Positions 35,784-45,043 are shown, counted from the stretch's first letter. The stretch is DNA of 64,000 nucleotides from Streptomyces aquilus (GCF_003955715.1 NZ_CP034463.1:3410001-3474000), one strand, 5' to 3'. Notes: generated by a model not told the origin, from the letters alone. Numbers and translations: made by a program.

Positions 35784-35804
35784 CCGTGTTGTGAACGAGC
35801 GGCC

Positions 35805-36224
<420 letters not shown>

Positions 36225-36320
36225 GCGGTACTTCCTCCTAGGTCCGCCGTACGACTCGCGCCCACGATCGACGGCGGTTTCGGAAAGAAGTTACCGCATG
36301 CCGGAAACAAGCAGAAGGTG

Positions 36321-37319
36321 TCAGAGCTTGACGACCATCTTTCCGACGTTGTCGCCGCGCAGTACCCCGAGGAACGCCTCCAGGTTGTTCTCGATGCCCT
36401 CGACGACCGTCTCGCGGTACTTGAGCGCGCCGGACGCCACCCACGGGCCGACCTCGGAGACGAACTGCGGCTGGAGGTCGTAGTGGTCGCCGACCAGCAG
36501 GCCCTCGATACGGCCGCGGGTCTGGATCAGACGGGCGAGGTTCCTCGGACCAGGAGCCGGCTCGGTGTTGTTGTAGACGGAGATCATGCCGCAGATCGCG
36601 ATCCGGCCGCCCTGGTTCAGCGAGCCGATCGCCGCCTCCAGGTGGTCGCCGCCCACGTTGTCGAAGTACACGTCGACCCCGTCCGGCGCCGCGGACCGCA
36701 GCTGCTCGCTCACCGGCCCGTTCTTGTAGTTGAACGCGGCGTCGAAGCCGTACTCCTCCACCAGCAGCTTGACCTTCTCGTCGGAGCCGGCCGAGCCGAT
36801 GACCCGCGAGGCGCCCTTGAGCTTGGCGATCTGGCCGACCTGGCTGCCGACCGCGCCGGCCGCGCCGGACACGAAGACGCTGTCGCCCTCCTTGAAGGAC
36901 GCGGTACGCAGCAGGCCCGCGTAGGCGGTGAGGCCGGTCATGCCGAGGACGCCGAGGTAGGTGGAGAGGGGGGCGGCGTCGGGGTCCACCTTGACGGCCT
37001 GCGCGGCGTCGAAGGTGGCGTACTCGCGCCAGCCGCCGAAGTGCAGGACGTGGTCGCCGACCGCGATGCCCTCGGCGCCGGAGGCGATGACCTCGCCGAC
37101 CGCGCCGCCCTGCATGACCTTGCCGAGCTCGAAGGGGGCGACGTAGGACTTGGCGGCCGACATCCGGCCCCGCATGTACGGGTCCACCGACAGGTACTTG
37201 TTCCGCACCAGCACCTGACCCTCACCCGGCTGCTTCACCTCGGTCTCGACCAGGGCGAAGTCCTCGGGCTTCGGCCAGCCGACGGGACGGCTGAGCAGGT
37301 GCCACTCGCGGTTGATCAT
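36321..37319 (-). CDS. NADP-dependent oxidoreductase, zinc-free MDR family
   Basis: 332 residues of the medium-chain dehydrogenase/reductase fold lacking zinc ligands. The family pattern SVDPYMRGRM and the cofactor loop VSGAAGAVGSQVGQIAKLKG match the leukotriene B4 dehydrogenase/CurA group that reduces alpha,beta-unsaturated ketones. AAAGG precedes ATG 37319. It is divergent from a MarR gene, and its promoter contains a perfect TTGACA overlapping possible MarR sites, so induction by reactive carbonyls is plausible. Confidence 0.9.
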   Translation of the reverse strand: MINREWHLLSRPVGWPKPEDFALVETEVKQPGEGQVLVRNKYLSVDPYMRGRMSAAKSYVAPFELGKVMQGGAVGEVIASGAEGIAVGDHVLHFGGWREYATFDAAQAVKVDPDAAPLSTYLGVLGMTGLTAYAGLLRTASFKEGDSVFVSGAAGAVGSQVGQIAKLKGASRVIGSAGSDEKVKLLVEEYGFDAAFNYKNGPVSEQLRSAAPDGVDVYFDNVGGDHLEAAIGSLNQGGRIAICGMISVYNNTEPAPGPRNLARLIQTRGRIEGLLVGDHYDLQPQFVSEVGPWVASGALKYRETVVEGIENNLEAFLGVLRGDNVGKMVVKL

Positions 37320-37340
37320 GACAGAGCCTTTCCGATTTAC

Positions 37341-37377
37341 TTCAGTACCTGAAACAACCATGCTCCTGAATATTTCA
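37341..37377. promoter_or_regulatory. MarR operator candidates and oxidoreductase promoter
   Basis: Two short dyads lie in the 89-bp divergent gap: TTCAG-TAC-CTGAA (37341-37353) and TGAA-TAT-TTCA (37367-37377). On the minus strand TTGACA (37380-37385) forms a -35 for the oxidoreductase gene, with CATGGT 18 nt further as a weak -10, so both dyads lie within or just after that promoter. Confidence 0.5.
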
Positions 37378-37408
37378 TGTTGTCAAGTAATGGGGTTAGG
37401 CTTGGACC

Positions 37409-37846
37409 ATGGCCACTCCACCCAAGACCCGTCGCCCCGACGCGCTGACCATGGAGGTCGTCGAGCTGATCGGTGACGTCGTGGCGCGCTTCTACGAGGA
37501 CTACGAGGAGGCCGCCGCCGACCACGCGCTCACCGGCGCCCAGGCGCGCCTGCTCAGCCTGCTGTCGCTGGAGCCGCTGCCCATGCGGAAGCTGGCCCAG
37601 AAGCTGAAGTGCGAGCCGTCGAACGTCACCGGGATCGTGGACCGGCTGGAGACGCGAGGGCTCGTGGAGCGGCGGCCGGACCCCGCCGACCGGCGCGTGA
37701 AGGTGGCGGCGGTGACGGACGAGGGCCGGGAGGTGGCCCGGAGCCTGCGCGAGGAACTGCGGTTCGCCCGCGCGCCGCTGGCCGGACTGTCGGACGCGGA
37801 GCGGGAGTCGCTGCGGGACCTGCTGCGACGGATGCTGAACTCCTAG
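37409..37846 (+). CDS. MarR family transcriptional regulator
   Basis: 145 residues with the MarR winged helix (LPMRKLAQKLKCEPSNVTGIVDRLETRGLVERRPDPADRRVK in pattern). One Cys (KLKCEPS) sits at the recognition helix and could be a redox switch. It likely represses the divergent oxidoreductase and itself. TAGGCT ends 6 nt before the ATG, so the message may be leaderless. Confidence 0.92.
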   Translation: MATPPKTRRPDALTMEVVELIGDVVARFYEDYEEAAADHALTGAQARLLSLLSLEPLPMRKLAQKLKCEPSNVTGIVDRLETRGLVERRPDPADRRVKVAAVTDEGREVARSLREELRFARAPLAGLSDAERESLRDLLRRMLNS

Positions 37847-37883
37847 GCGCGGCCGCGCAGTTGCCCGGCGAGGGCCGGAACCC

Positions 37884-38858
37884 TCAGGTGCACCACCACA
37901 GGAACCGGTCACACTCGCTCTCCGTCGGCGACGGCTGCGCGGTCGGCTGGGCCGACGTCGGGTCGGCGGTCGGGGTCGCGGAGGCGGCCGGGGGCGTCTG
38001 CGCGTTCGTGGGCGGGACGACCAGGGTCGTGGCGGTCGCGGACTGGGTGTCCTTGTCCTTGTCGTCCTTGTCCTTGTCGTCCTTCGACGCCGAGGCGGAC
38101 GGTGACGCGGAGGCGTCCGCGGAGGCCGAGGCCGAGGGGTCGGATCCGTTCGTGTCGTCCAACGGCTCGGCCGGCGTGCTCGCGTCCGCCGACGCCGCGC
38201 CGTCCGCCGACTCGCCGCCCGCCGCGGCCGGGGCGGGGTTCGAGCCCGGGGCGTCCATGCCGAGCTCGGCGAGGCTCAGTCCTCCGGCGGCCAGCACGAA
38301 GCCCGCCGCGACCAGGAGGAGGCGGCGGCGTCTGCGGCGGTGCGCCGCGGCCTTGCGGTCACGCCGGCTGCCACCGCCCTCGGTGTCGGCGTCCTCGTCC
38401 TCGTACTCGTCGTCGTACTCGAGGTCCTCGGAGTCGTCGTACTCCTCCGGCTCCTCCTGCGGTACGGCCCGTCCGCGGCGGCCCTGGGCGCGGCGCCGTG
38501 CGGCCCTGCCGCCGACCACGACCTCGGGTGCCTCCTCAGGCGTCACCTCGGGCTCTTCGTACGGCCCTTCGTGGCTCTGCGCACTCTCGGCGGCCGGAGC
38601 GCTGTCGCCGTACGCGACGGTCTCGGGACCGCTCCCGTACGAGGGGGCCTCGGGGGCGCCCCCGTACGCATCCGCGTAGCCACCACCGTCGTACGCCTGG
38701 TACGCCCCGCCACCCCCCTGCTGCGGCACGTACGACTGGGCCTGCGGCTGCTGCGGCTGCTGGGCGGCGTATGCGCGCAGCTCTTCGACTGGGGTACCGC
38801 ACCCCGGGCAGGCGAGGGCGCCGTTGAGGTGCCGTCGGCACGGGAGGCAGTAGTCCAT
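37884..38858 (-). CDS. Zinc-ribbon membrane protein, SCO2400-like
   Basis: 324 residues in four parts: a zinc ribbon (MDYCLPCRRHLNGALACPGCG, two C-x2-C pairs), a Gly/Tyr/Gln/Glu-rich cytoplasmic stretch to about 165, a basic cluster and one membrane helix (LLLVAAGFVLAAGGLSLAELG), then an exposed Ala/Ser/Thr/Asp-rich tail with a KDDKDKDDKDKD run, ending CDRFLWWCT. I recall this as the SCO2400 family; function is unknown. The tail looks like a wall-spanning spacer. A -10-like TAATCT lies 9 nt before the ATG. Confidence 0.75.
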   Translation of the reverse strand: MDYCLPCRRHLNGALACPGCGTPVEELRAYAAQQPQQPQAQSYVPQQGGGGAYQAYDGGGYADAYGGAPEAPSYGSGPETVAYGDSAPAAESAQSHEGPYEEPEVTPEEAPEVVVGGRAARRRAQGRRGRAVPQEEPEEYDDSEDLEYDDEYEDEDADTEGGGSRRDRKAAAHRRRRRRLLLVAAGFVLAAGGLSLAELGMDAPGSNPAPAAAGGESADGAASADASTPAEPLDDTNGSDPSASASADASASPSASASKDDKDKDDKDKDTQSATATTLVVPPTNAQTPPAASATPTADPTSAQPTAQPSPTESECDRFLWWCT

Positions 38859-38939
38859 GACGCGGGAAGATTAAGTTCCTCGTAGGGAGGGTTCCTAGAG
38901 GCGGCTGTGAAGATTGTGTGGGAACTGGTCGTTCCGGTG

Positions 38940-38983
38940 CGGCGAGTTGAGGAGGATCCGCCCATCCGTCCCTCAACTCGCCG
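38940..38983. terminator. Terminator of the ytfQRT-yjfF operon
   Basis: A perfect 13-bp inverted repeat CGGCGAGTTGAGG / CCTCAACTCGCCG with an 18-nt loop, 24 bp after the last transporter gene and before the zinc-ribbon gene. Confidence 0.7.
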
Positions 38984-39006
38984 AAACCGGTTCCCTTTCG
39001 GGCTGT

Positions 39007-40038
39007 TCAGGCTTTCTTGCGGGTCGTCATCACACGCTGGATCAGGATGAACGCGCAGAGCAGCACACCGGTGGCGATCTTCGTCCACCAGGAGCTGAGC
39101 GTGCCCTCGAACTGGATGATGCTCTTGATGAGGCCGAGGACGAGGACGCCGAACAGGGTGCCGAGGACATAGCCGGAGCCGCCCGTGAGCAGCGTGCCGC
39201 CGATGACCACCGCGGCGATCGCGTCGAGTTCCATGCCGACCGCGTGCAGCGGGTCGCCGGACTGGATGTAGAGCATGAAGAGGAGGCCGGCGAGCGCGGA
39301 GCAGAAGCCGCTCATCGTGTAGACCGCGATCTTCGTACCGCCCAGCGGGAGGCCCATGAGGAGGGCCGACTGCTCGTTGCCGCCGATGGCGTAGATCCGG
39401 CGGCCGAAGCGGGTGTAGTGGAGGAGGTAGAAGGCCGCCGCCAGGACCAGCAGAGCCACCACGGCGCCGATGGACAGGTCGCCCAGGCCCAGGGACACCC
39501 GGGTCTCGGCGAGGCTGCTCACCGCGGAGTCGTTGATCGCGATCGACTCCTTGCTGATGACCAGGCACAGGCCGCGGAAGAGGAAGAGGCCGGCGAGGGT
39601 CACGATGAACGGCTGGATCTCGAAGTTGTGGATCACATAGCCCATGAGGAAGCCGCCGAACGCGCCCACGCCCAGGGATATGGGGATCACCACCAGCAGC
39701 GGCAGGCCCACGTCCTGGACCAGCCACGCCGTGAGCATGGTGGTGAAGCCGATCACCGAGCCGACGGACAGGTCGATGCCGCCGGAGAGGATGACGAAGG
39801 TGGCGCCGACCGCGGCGACCAGGAGGTAGCTGTTGTCGATGAACAGGTTGAGGAAGACCTGCGAGTCGCCGAAGCCGTAGTTCTGGTAGCGGCTGAGTCC
39901 GGCGATGTACATCGCGAGGAACAGGGCGGCCGTGACCAGGACGGGCAGGCGGCGGTCGCCCAGCAGCCGCGCCGCCCCGGACGGCGTACGGCCTTCGGTC
40001 TTGCCGGGTGTCGTGGGGGTCTGGGTGGTCGCACTCAT
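39007..40038 (-). CDS. yjfF: Sugar ABC transporter permease, YjfF type
   Basis: 343 residues with eight to ten membrane segments of the CUT2 (RbsC-like) class, with [14 protein letters not shown] and the permease signature near VVIGGTLLTGGSGYVLGT. The C-terminal EGTLSSWWTKIATGVLL closely resembles E. coli YjfF, one of two permeases of the galactofuranose importer. The ATG overlaps the stop of the upstream permease gene (TGATG), and GGAGG precedes it. It is the last gene of a four-gene importer operon. Confidence 0.88.
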   Translation of the reverse strand: MSATTQTPTTPGKTEGRTPSGAARLLGDRRLPVLVTAALFLAMYIAGLSRYQNYGFGDSQVFLNLFIDNSYLLVAAVGATFVILSGGIDLSVGSVIGFTTMLTAWLVQDVGLPLLVVIPISLGVGAFGGFLMGYVIHNFEIQPFIVTLAGLFLFRGLCLVISKESIAINDSAVSSLAETRVSLGLGDLSIGAVVALLVLAAAFYLLHYTRFGRRIYAIGGNEQSALLMGLPLGGTKIAVYTMSGFCSALAGLLFMLYIQSGDPLHAVGMELDAIAAVVIGGTLLTGGSGYVLGTLFGVLVLGLIKSIIQFEGTLSSWWTKIATGVLLCAFILIQRVMTTRKKA

Positions 40039-41117
40039 CACGACACCTCCATCTTGGGAGCGGGCTCGGCGGGGGCCGCGGGCGGCGTCGCCGGGGCCGG
40101 GGTCTTCGCACGGGCGCCGAAGACCTTGGCGCGGAACTTCGGGGACTGGAGCAGGCAGACGACGATGACGACGGCGGCCTTGAAAACCAGGTTGGTCTGG
40201 GTCGGGACGCCGATCGTGTAGATGGTGGTCGTCAGGGTCTGGATGACGAGGGCGCCGACCACCGTGCCGCCGATCGAGAAGCGGCCGCCGAGCAGCGACG
40301 TACCGCCGATGACGACGGCGAGGATGGCGTCGAGCTCGATCCACAGGCCGGCGTTGTTGCCGTCGGCCGCCGAGGTGTTGGAGCTGATCATCAGGCCCGC
40401 GATGCCGGCGCACAGGGCGCAGAAGACGTACACCATGATCTTGATGCGCATCGACCGGATGCCCACCAGGCGGCTGGCCTCGGCGTTGCCGCCGACCGAC
40501 TCGACGAGCAGGCCGAGGGCGGTGCGGCGGGTCAGGGCGACGGTGACGGCGACGACCGCGGCGACCACGAAGATGGAGAACGGCAGGGTCAGCCAGTAGC
40601 CGCCGCCGATCAGCTTGTACGGCTCGCTGTTGATGGTGATGATCTGGCCGTCGGTGATCAGCTGGGCGACGCCGCGGCCCGCGACCATGATGATGAGGGT
40701 CGCGATGATCGGCTGGATGCCCATCCGGGCCACCAGGAAGCCGTTCCACAGACCGCAGACGACGGCGGCCAGCAGGCCGAGACCCATCGCCAGCAGGACT
40801 CCGGCCAGCGCGTCCTGGTCCTTGCGGTCGCTGATGTACGAGCAGGTCAGCGCGCCGGTGATGGCGACGACCGCGCCGACGGAGAGGTCGATGCCGCCGG
40901 TGGCGATGACCAGGGTCATGCCGACCGCCACCAGGATCAGGGGCGAGCCGAACAGGACGATGGAGACGAGGCTGCCGTAGAGGTGGCCGTCCGTCATGTG
41001 GATGGCGAAGAAGTCGGGCGTGAAGGGGATGTTGACGAGCAGCAGGGCCACCAGGACCGCGACCGGCCAGAAGAGGTTGTGGCGTGTCAGTGCTCGCCAG
41101 CGGTTGGTGGTGGTCAC
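40038..41117 (-). CDS. ytfT: Sugar ABC transporter permease, YtfT type
   Basis: 359 residues, CUT2 permease with ATGGIDLSVGAVVAI and the VVIGGTSLLGGRFSIGGT motif, pairing with the next gene as a heterodimeric channel as in E. coli YtfT-YjfF. The last 35 residues are an Ala/Pro-rich cytoplasmic tail not found in E. coli. The GTG start overlaps the ATPase stop (GTGA). Confidence in the class is high; the exact sugar is inferred. Confidence 0.87.
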   Translation of the reverse strand: MTTTNRWRALTRHNLFWPVAVLVALLLVNIPFTPDFFAIHMTDGHLYGSLVSIVLFGSPLILVAVGMTLVIATGGIDLSVGAVVAITGALTCSYISDRKDQDALAGVLLAMGLGLLAAVVCGLWNGFLVARMGIQPIIATLIIMVAGRGVAQLITDGQIITINSEPYKLIGGGYWLTLPFSIFVVAAVVAVTVALTRRTALGLLVESVGGNAEASRLVGIRSMRIKIMVYVFCALCAGIAGLMISSNTSAADGNNAGLWIELDAILAVVIGGTSLLGGRFSIGGTVVGALVIQTLTTTIYTIGVPTQTNLVFKAAVVIVVCLLQSPKFRAKVFGARAKTPAPATPPAAPAEPAPKMEVS

Positions 41118-42685
41118 TGCTGTTCTCCGCTCTGCGCGCCGCCGACGAGGGATTGCTCGCCACTGGCGATGGTTTCGAGGATCTTGCTGGGGGTGATCTC
41201 CGGGCCGTTGGTGAGCCGGGCGACCAGCTTGCGGTCGCGCAGGACACCGATGGTGTGGCTGAGGCGGAGGACCTCCTCCAGCTCGGCCGCGATGTAGAGG
41301 ACGGACATGCCGTCCTCGGAGAGGGAGACCACCAGTTTCTGGATCTCGGTCTTGGCGCCGATGTCGATGCCGCGGGTGGGCTCGTCGAGGATCAGCAGCT
41401 TGGGCTGGGTGATGAGCCAGCGGGCGAGGAGCACCTTCTGCTGGTTGCCGCCGCTCAACTGGCCCACCCGGGCCTCGGGGTTGGCGGGCCTGATGTCGAG
41501 GGCCTTGATGTACTTGGCGACGAGTTCGTCGCGCTGGGCCGTCGGGATGGGGCGGGTCCAGCCGCGGGCCGCCTGGAGCGCGAGGATGATGTTCTCGCGG
41601 ACCGTCAGGTCGGGGACCAGGCCCTCGGTCTTGCGGTTCTCGGAGCAGAACGCGACGCCGGCGCCGATGGCGTCGTTGGGGGCGCTCATCGAGACCTGCT
41701 TGCCGCCGATGGTGACCTTGCCGGTGTCGGGCTGGTCGGCGCCGAAGAGGAGCCTGGCCAGTTCGGTGCGGCCGGAGCCCAGCAGGCCCGCGAGGCCGAC
41801 GACTTCGCCCTTCTTGATGTCGAGGTCGAAGGGCGCGATGCCGCCGGTGCGGCCGAGGCCCTCCGCGGTGAGGAGCGACTCGCCGACGTCCGCGTGGAGT
41901 TGGTGGTCGTGCAGCTCCTCCAGCTGGTCCAGGGCCTTGCCGATCATCAGCTCGATGAGCTGGACCTGGTCGAGGTCGCGGACCAGGTGCTCGCCGACGA
42001 GGGTGCCGTTGCGCAGGACCGTCATGCGGTCGCAGATCTCGTAGATCTGGTCGAGGAAGTGGGAGACGAAGAGGATCGCCACGCCCTCGTCGCGCAACCG
42101 CCGCATCAGCCGGAAGAGTTCGAGGACCTCGTCGCGGTCGAGGCTGGAGGTCGGCTCGTCCAGGACGAGGACCTTGGTGCCGGAGCCCGAGCCGTCGCTG
42201 TCGCCGTGGCCCACCGACCGTACGATCGCGACCAGTTGCTGCACCGCGAGCGGGTACGAGGCGAGCGGCGCGGTGACGTCGATGTCCAGGCCGAGACGGT
42301 CGACCATCTCCGCGGCTTCCTTGCGCATCCGCTTCCACTGGATGCGGCCGGCGCGGGTGGGTTCACGGCCGATGAAGATGTTCTCCGCCACCGACAGGTT
42401 GGGGCAGAGGTTGACCTCCTGGTAGACGGTGCTGATGCCGGCCTGCTGCGCCTGCAACGGGCTGCCGATCCGCACGGCCCTGCCGTCGAGGGTGATGGTG
42501 CCGCCGTCCAGGGTGTAGACCCCGGTCAGCACCTTGATCAGGGTGGATTTCCCGGCTCCGTTCTCGCCCATCAGGGCGTGGATCTCGCCGGGGAAGAGCC
42601 GGAAGTCGACGCCCGACAGAGCCCTTACCCCCGGAAACTCCTTGACTATGCCCGTCATCTCCAGGACGGGCTGCGGCTCTGCCAT
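41114..42685 (-). CDS. ytfR: Sugar ABC transporter ATP-binding protein, YtfR type
   Basis: 523 residues with two fused nucleotide-binding domains. The first has Walker [10 protein letters not shown] and Walker B VLVLDEPTSSLD. The second has the degenerate Walker A GLLGSGRTEL, signature LSGGNQQK and Walker [13 protein letters not shown], as in all CUT2 ATPases. Much of it reads like E. coli YtfR (GIAPFDLDIKKGEVVGLAGLLGSGRTE in pattern). A Gly/Ser/Asp insertion (GHGDSDGSGSG) lies just before the first Walker B. GGAGGAG precedes ATG 42685. Confidence 0.92.
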   Translation of the reverse strand: MAEPQPVLEMTGIVKEFPGVRALSGVDFRLFPGEIHALMGENGAGKSTLIKVLTGVYTLDGGTITLDGRAVRIGSPLQAQQAGISTVYQEVNLCPNLSVAENIFIGREPTRAGRIQWKRMRKEAAEMVDRLGLDIDVTAPLASYPLAVQQLVAIVRSVGHGDSDGSGSGTKVLVLDEPTSSLDRDEVLELFRLMRRLRDEGVAILFVSHFLDQIYEICDRMTVLRNGTLVGEHLVRDLDQVQLIELMIGKALDQLEELHDHQLHADVGESLLTAEGLGRTGGIAPFDLDIKKGEVVGLAGLLGSGRTELARLLFGADQPDTGKVTIGGKQVSMSAPNDAIGAGVAFCSENRKTEGLVPDLTVRENIILALQAARGWTRPIPTAQRDELVAKYIKALDIRPANPEARVGQLSGGNQQKVLLARWLITQPKLLILDEPTRGIDIGAKTEIQKLVVSLSEDGMSVLYIAAELEEVLRLSHTIGVLRDRKLVARLTNGPEITPSKILETIASGEQSLVGGAQSGEQQ

Positions 42686-42754
42686 GGCAGCGCTCCTCCA
42701 TGAAATCGGTTCTGGCGCACGGCAGTTCTGTACTGCGGTGGGCCGGTCCCCCGC

Positions 42755-42803
42755 GGGGAGCCCCGCCGGGGCCGGGCTGTGCCCGGCCCGCTGAGGGCTC
42801 CCC
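42755..42803 (-). terminator. Nested hairpin between ytfQ and ytfR
   Basis: An outer 9-bp repeat GGGGAGCCC / GGGCTCCCC encloses an inner perfect 9-bp repeat GGGCCGGGC-TGT-GCCCGGCCC. It lies after the binding-protein gene and before the ATPase gene. Such a structure commonly protects the upstream mRNA or lets only some transcripts continue, giving excess binding protein. Confidence 0.7.
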
Positions 42804-42821
42804 ACCGGTGCGTGCGGTCGG

Positions 42822-43829
42822 TCAGTACTTGCGGGTCGGGAGCGCGGCCTTGGCCTGGTCCTGCATGAAGTCGCCCTCCTTGGTCTTGATCCAGCGCTCG
42901 ACCGAGCCGCCGTCGTGGACCGTCTTGACGACCTCCATCAGCTGGGGGCCGAGCAGCGGGTTGCACTCGACGATGGCGTTGATCTTGCCCTCGGACATGG
43001 CGACGAAGCCGTCCTTCACGCCGTCGATCGAGACGATGAGGATGTCCTTGCCGGGCTTCTTGCCGGCCGCCTCGATGGACTGGATGGCGCCGATGGCCAT
43101 GTCGTCGTTGTGCGCGAAGAGCACGTTGATGTCCGGGTTGGACTGCAGGAAGGCCGCCATGACCTGCTTGCCGCCGGCGCGGGTGAAGTCACCGGTCTGG
43201 CTGACGACGATCTTCCAGTCGTCCTTGTGCTCGGCGTCCATGACCTCCTTGAAGCCCTTGGCGCGCTCGATGGCGGGGGCGGCACCGGTGGTGCCCTCCA
43301 GCTGGGCGATCTTGACGTTGCCCTTGAGGCCGGCCTTCGCGATGACCTTCTCGAGGATCTTGGCGGCGCGGCGGCCCTCGTCGGTGAAGTCGGAGCCGAC
43401 CAGGGTGACGTACAGGGAGTCGTCGGAGGTCTCGACGGAGCGGTCGGTGAGGACCACCGGGATCTTCGCGGCCTTGGCCTCCTTGAGCACGGCGTCCCAG
43501 CCCGTGACGACCACCGGCGAGAAGGCGATGACGTCGACCTTCTGCGCGATGTAGCTGCGGATCGCGGAGATCTGGTTCTCCTGCTTCTGCTGGGCGTCGG
43601 AGAACTTCAGGGTGTAGCCCGCGTCCTTGGCCGCGGACTTCACCGACTCACTGTTGGCGGTGCGCCAGCCGCTCTCGGAGCCGACCTGCGAGAAGCCGAG
43701 GACGATCTTCTTGCTGCCGCCGCCTCCCGTGGAGTCGCCGGCGCTGTCGTCCTCCTTGGCGCAGGCCGCCAGGGTGCCGGCCGCCGCCACGCCGATCGCC
43801 GCAGTGAGGAAGTTCCTTCTGTTGAGCAT
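42822..43829 (-). CDS. ytfQ: Sugar ABC transporter substrate-binding lipoprotein, YtfQ type
   Basis: 335 residues. The N-terminus MLNRRNFLTAAIGVAAAGTLAAC has an RR pair and ends in a lipobox (LAAC, Cys near 22), so it may be a Tat- or Sec-exported lipoprotein. The periplasmic-binding fold begins KKIVLGFSQVGSESGWRTANSES, which resembles YtfQ, the galactofuranose-binding protein. GAHNDDMAIGA-like text (FAHNDDMAIGAIQSIEAAG) is in the hinge region. AAAGGAG precedes the ATG. A copy of the shared 15-nt motif lies 83 nt upstream. Confidence 0.9.
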   Translation of the reverse strand: MLNRRNFLTAAIGVAAAGTLAACAKEDDSAGDSTGGGGSKKIVLGFSQVGSESGWRTANSESVKSAAKDAGYTLKFSDAQQKQENQISAIRSYIAQKVDVIAFSPVVVTGWDAVLKEAKAAKIPVVLTDRSVETSDDSLYVTLVGSDFTDEGRRAAKILEKVIAKAGLKGNVKIAQLEGTTGAAPAIERAKGFKEVMDAEHKDDWKIVVSQTGDFTRAGGKQVMAAFLQSNPDINVLFAHNDDMAIGAIQSIEAAGKKPGKDILIVSIDGVKDGFVAMSEGKINAIVECNPLLGPQLMEVVKTVHDGGSVERWIKTKEGDFMQDQAKAALPTRKY

Positions 43830-43911
43830 GTTCTTCTCCTTTGAAGAGCCGGTCCGGGGAGGACCGCTGTACTCGTGGGACCGACTGCCCTGCGTCCAGC
43901 CTGTCGATCAT

Positions 43912-43926
43912 TATTCGAAATATCGG
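43912..43926 (-). promoter_or_regulatory. Shared motif CCGAWATWTCGAAYA, site 1 (before ytfQ)
   Basis: On the minus strand this reads CCGATATTTCGAATA, 83 nt upstream of the ytfQ start and in its direction of transcription. Two matching sites occur before the dehydratase and TIM-barrel genes. Confidence 0.6.
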
Positions 43927-43961
43927 TCACACTGGTGTACGAATTAGCTGGTCGGTGCATG

Positions 43962-44981
43962 TCAGTCGGGAGCGGTGCTGGCCCGGACCACGAGATGCGG
44001 CTCGATGGCGACTCCGGGCGTCCCGGACGGGGCCCGGCCCTCGATGAGGTCCAGCAGCAGGGCGATGCTGTGCTTGCCCACCGTCGCGAAGTCCTGCCGG
44101 ACGGTGGTGAGCGGTGGAGCGAAGAACTCGGACTCCGGGATGTCGTCGAAGCCGACGATCGCGACGTCCTGGGGCGTGCGCACCCCCGCTTCCCGCAGGG
44201 CCCGCAACACCCCCAGTGCCATCTGGTCGTTGGCGACGAAGACGGCGGTGAGTCCGCGGCCCACCCAGCCGGCCAGTTGCTGGCCCGCACGGTAGCCCGA
44301 CAGTGGACTCCAGTCCCCTCGCAGCAGCTTCGGCGGCTCGACGCCCGCCGCTTCGAGGGTGTCCCGCCAGCCGGTGACCCGGTCGGCCGCCTCCTGCCAG
44401 TCCTCGGGTCCGGCGAGATGCCAGACCGTGCGGTGGCCCGCGGCCAGCAGATGACCGGTGGCGAGCCGGGCGCCGAGCTGCTGGTCGACGTTGACGCTGG
44501 GGATCTCGGCGCCGGAGCCGGTGCCGACGACCACCACCGGGAAGGGGTGGCGGAGTTCGGCGAGGGCCTCGACCGCCGAGCGTTGCGGGGCGAGGGCGAT
44601 CACCCCCTCCACGCCGCCCTCGCTGAGGTGGTCGAGCGCCTCGGAGAGGGTTTCCTTCGCCAGCTTGTGCAGGCTGACCGTCGAGACGGTGTACCCCGCC
44701 GCCCGCGCCGCGTCCTCCAGTGCGAACAGCGTGCTGGCCGGACCGTAGAGCGTGGTGTTGGCGGCGACCACACCCAGGGTGCGGGTGCGGCGGGTGGCCA
44801 GGGCCCGTGCCGAGGAGTTGCGGCGGTAGCCCATCTCCTCGATGGCGCGGAGCACCTTGGCCCGGGTCTCCTCCCGCACGTTGGGGTGATCACCCAGGAC
44901 ACGGGAGACGGTCTGGTGCGACACGCCGGCCAGGCGTGCCACGTCGGCCATGGTGGGCGGCCGGAGCTCCAAGTGGTTCAC
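43962..44981 (-). CDS. LacI family transcriptional regulator
   Basis: 339 residues. The helix-turn-helix TMADVARLAGVSHQTVSRVLG and hinge helix (SSARALATRRTRTLG) are canonical LacI, followed by the sugar-binding core. It lies 132 bp upstream of the ytfQRT operon on the same strand and diverges from the dehydratase operon, so both are likely targets. A lac-operator-like dyad 45 nt upstream of its start suggests autoregulation. A sugar such as galactose or galactofuranose is the plausible inducer, by context only. Confidence 0.93.
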   Translation of the reverse strand: MNHLELRPPTMADVARLAGVSHQTVSRVLGDHPNVREETRAKVLRAIEEMGYRRNSSARALATRRTRTLGVVAANTTLYGPASTLFALEDAARAAGYTVSTVSLHKLAKETLSEALDHLSEGGVEGVIALAPQRSAVEALAELRHPFPVVVVGTGSGAEIPSVNVDQQLGARLATGHLLAAGHRTVWHLAGPEDWQEAADRVTGWRDTLEAAGVEPPKLLRGDWSPLSGYRAGQQLAGWVGRGLTAVFVANDQMALGVLRALREAGVRTPQDVAIVGFDDIPESEFFAPPLTTVRQDFATVGKHSIALLLDLIEGRAPSGTPGVAIEPHLVVRASTAPD

Positions 44982-45025
44982 GGCCGCACCTCCCGGCGGT
45001 CAGCGATCGATTGAATGCGAGGCAC

Positions 45026-45043
45026 ATTGTGAGCGCTAACAAT
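45026..45043. promoter_or_regulatory. LacI-type operator ATTGTGAGCGCTAACAAT
   Basis: An 18-bp dyad with one mismatch (ATTGTGAGC / GCTAACAAT), very like the E. coli lac operator half-sites. It is 45 nt upstream of the LacI gene, in the gap before the divergent dehydratase gene. Confidence 0.7.
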
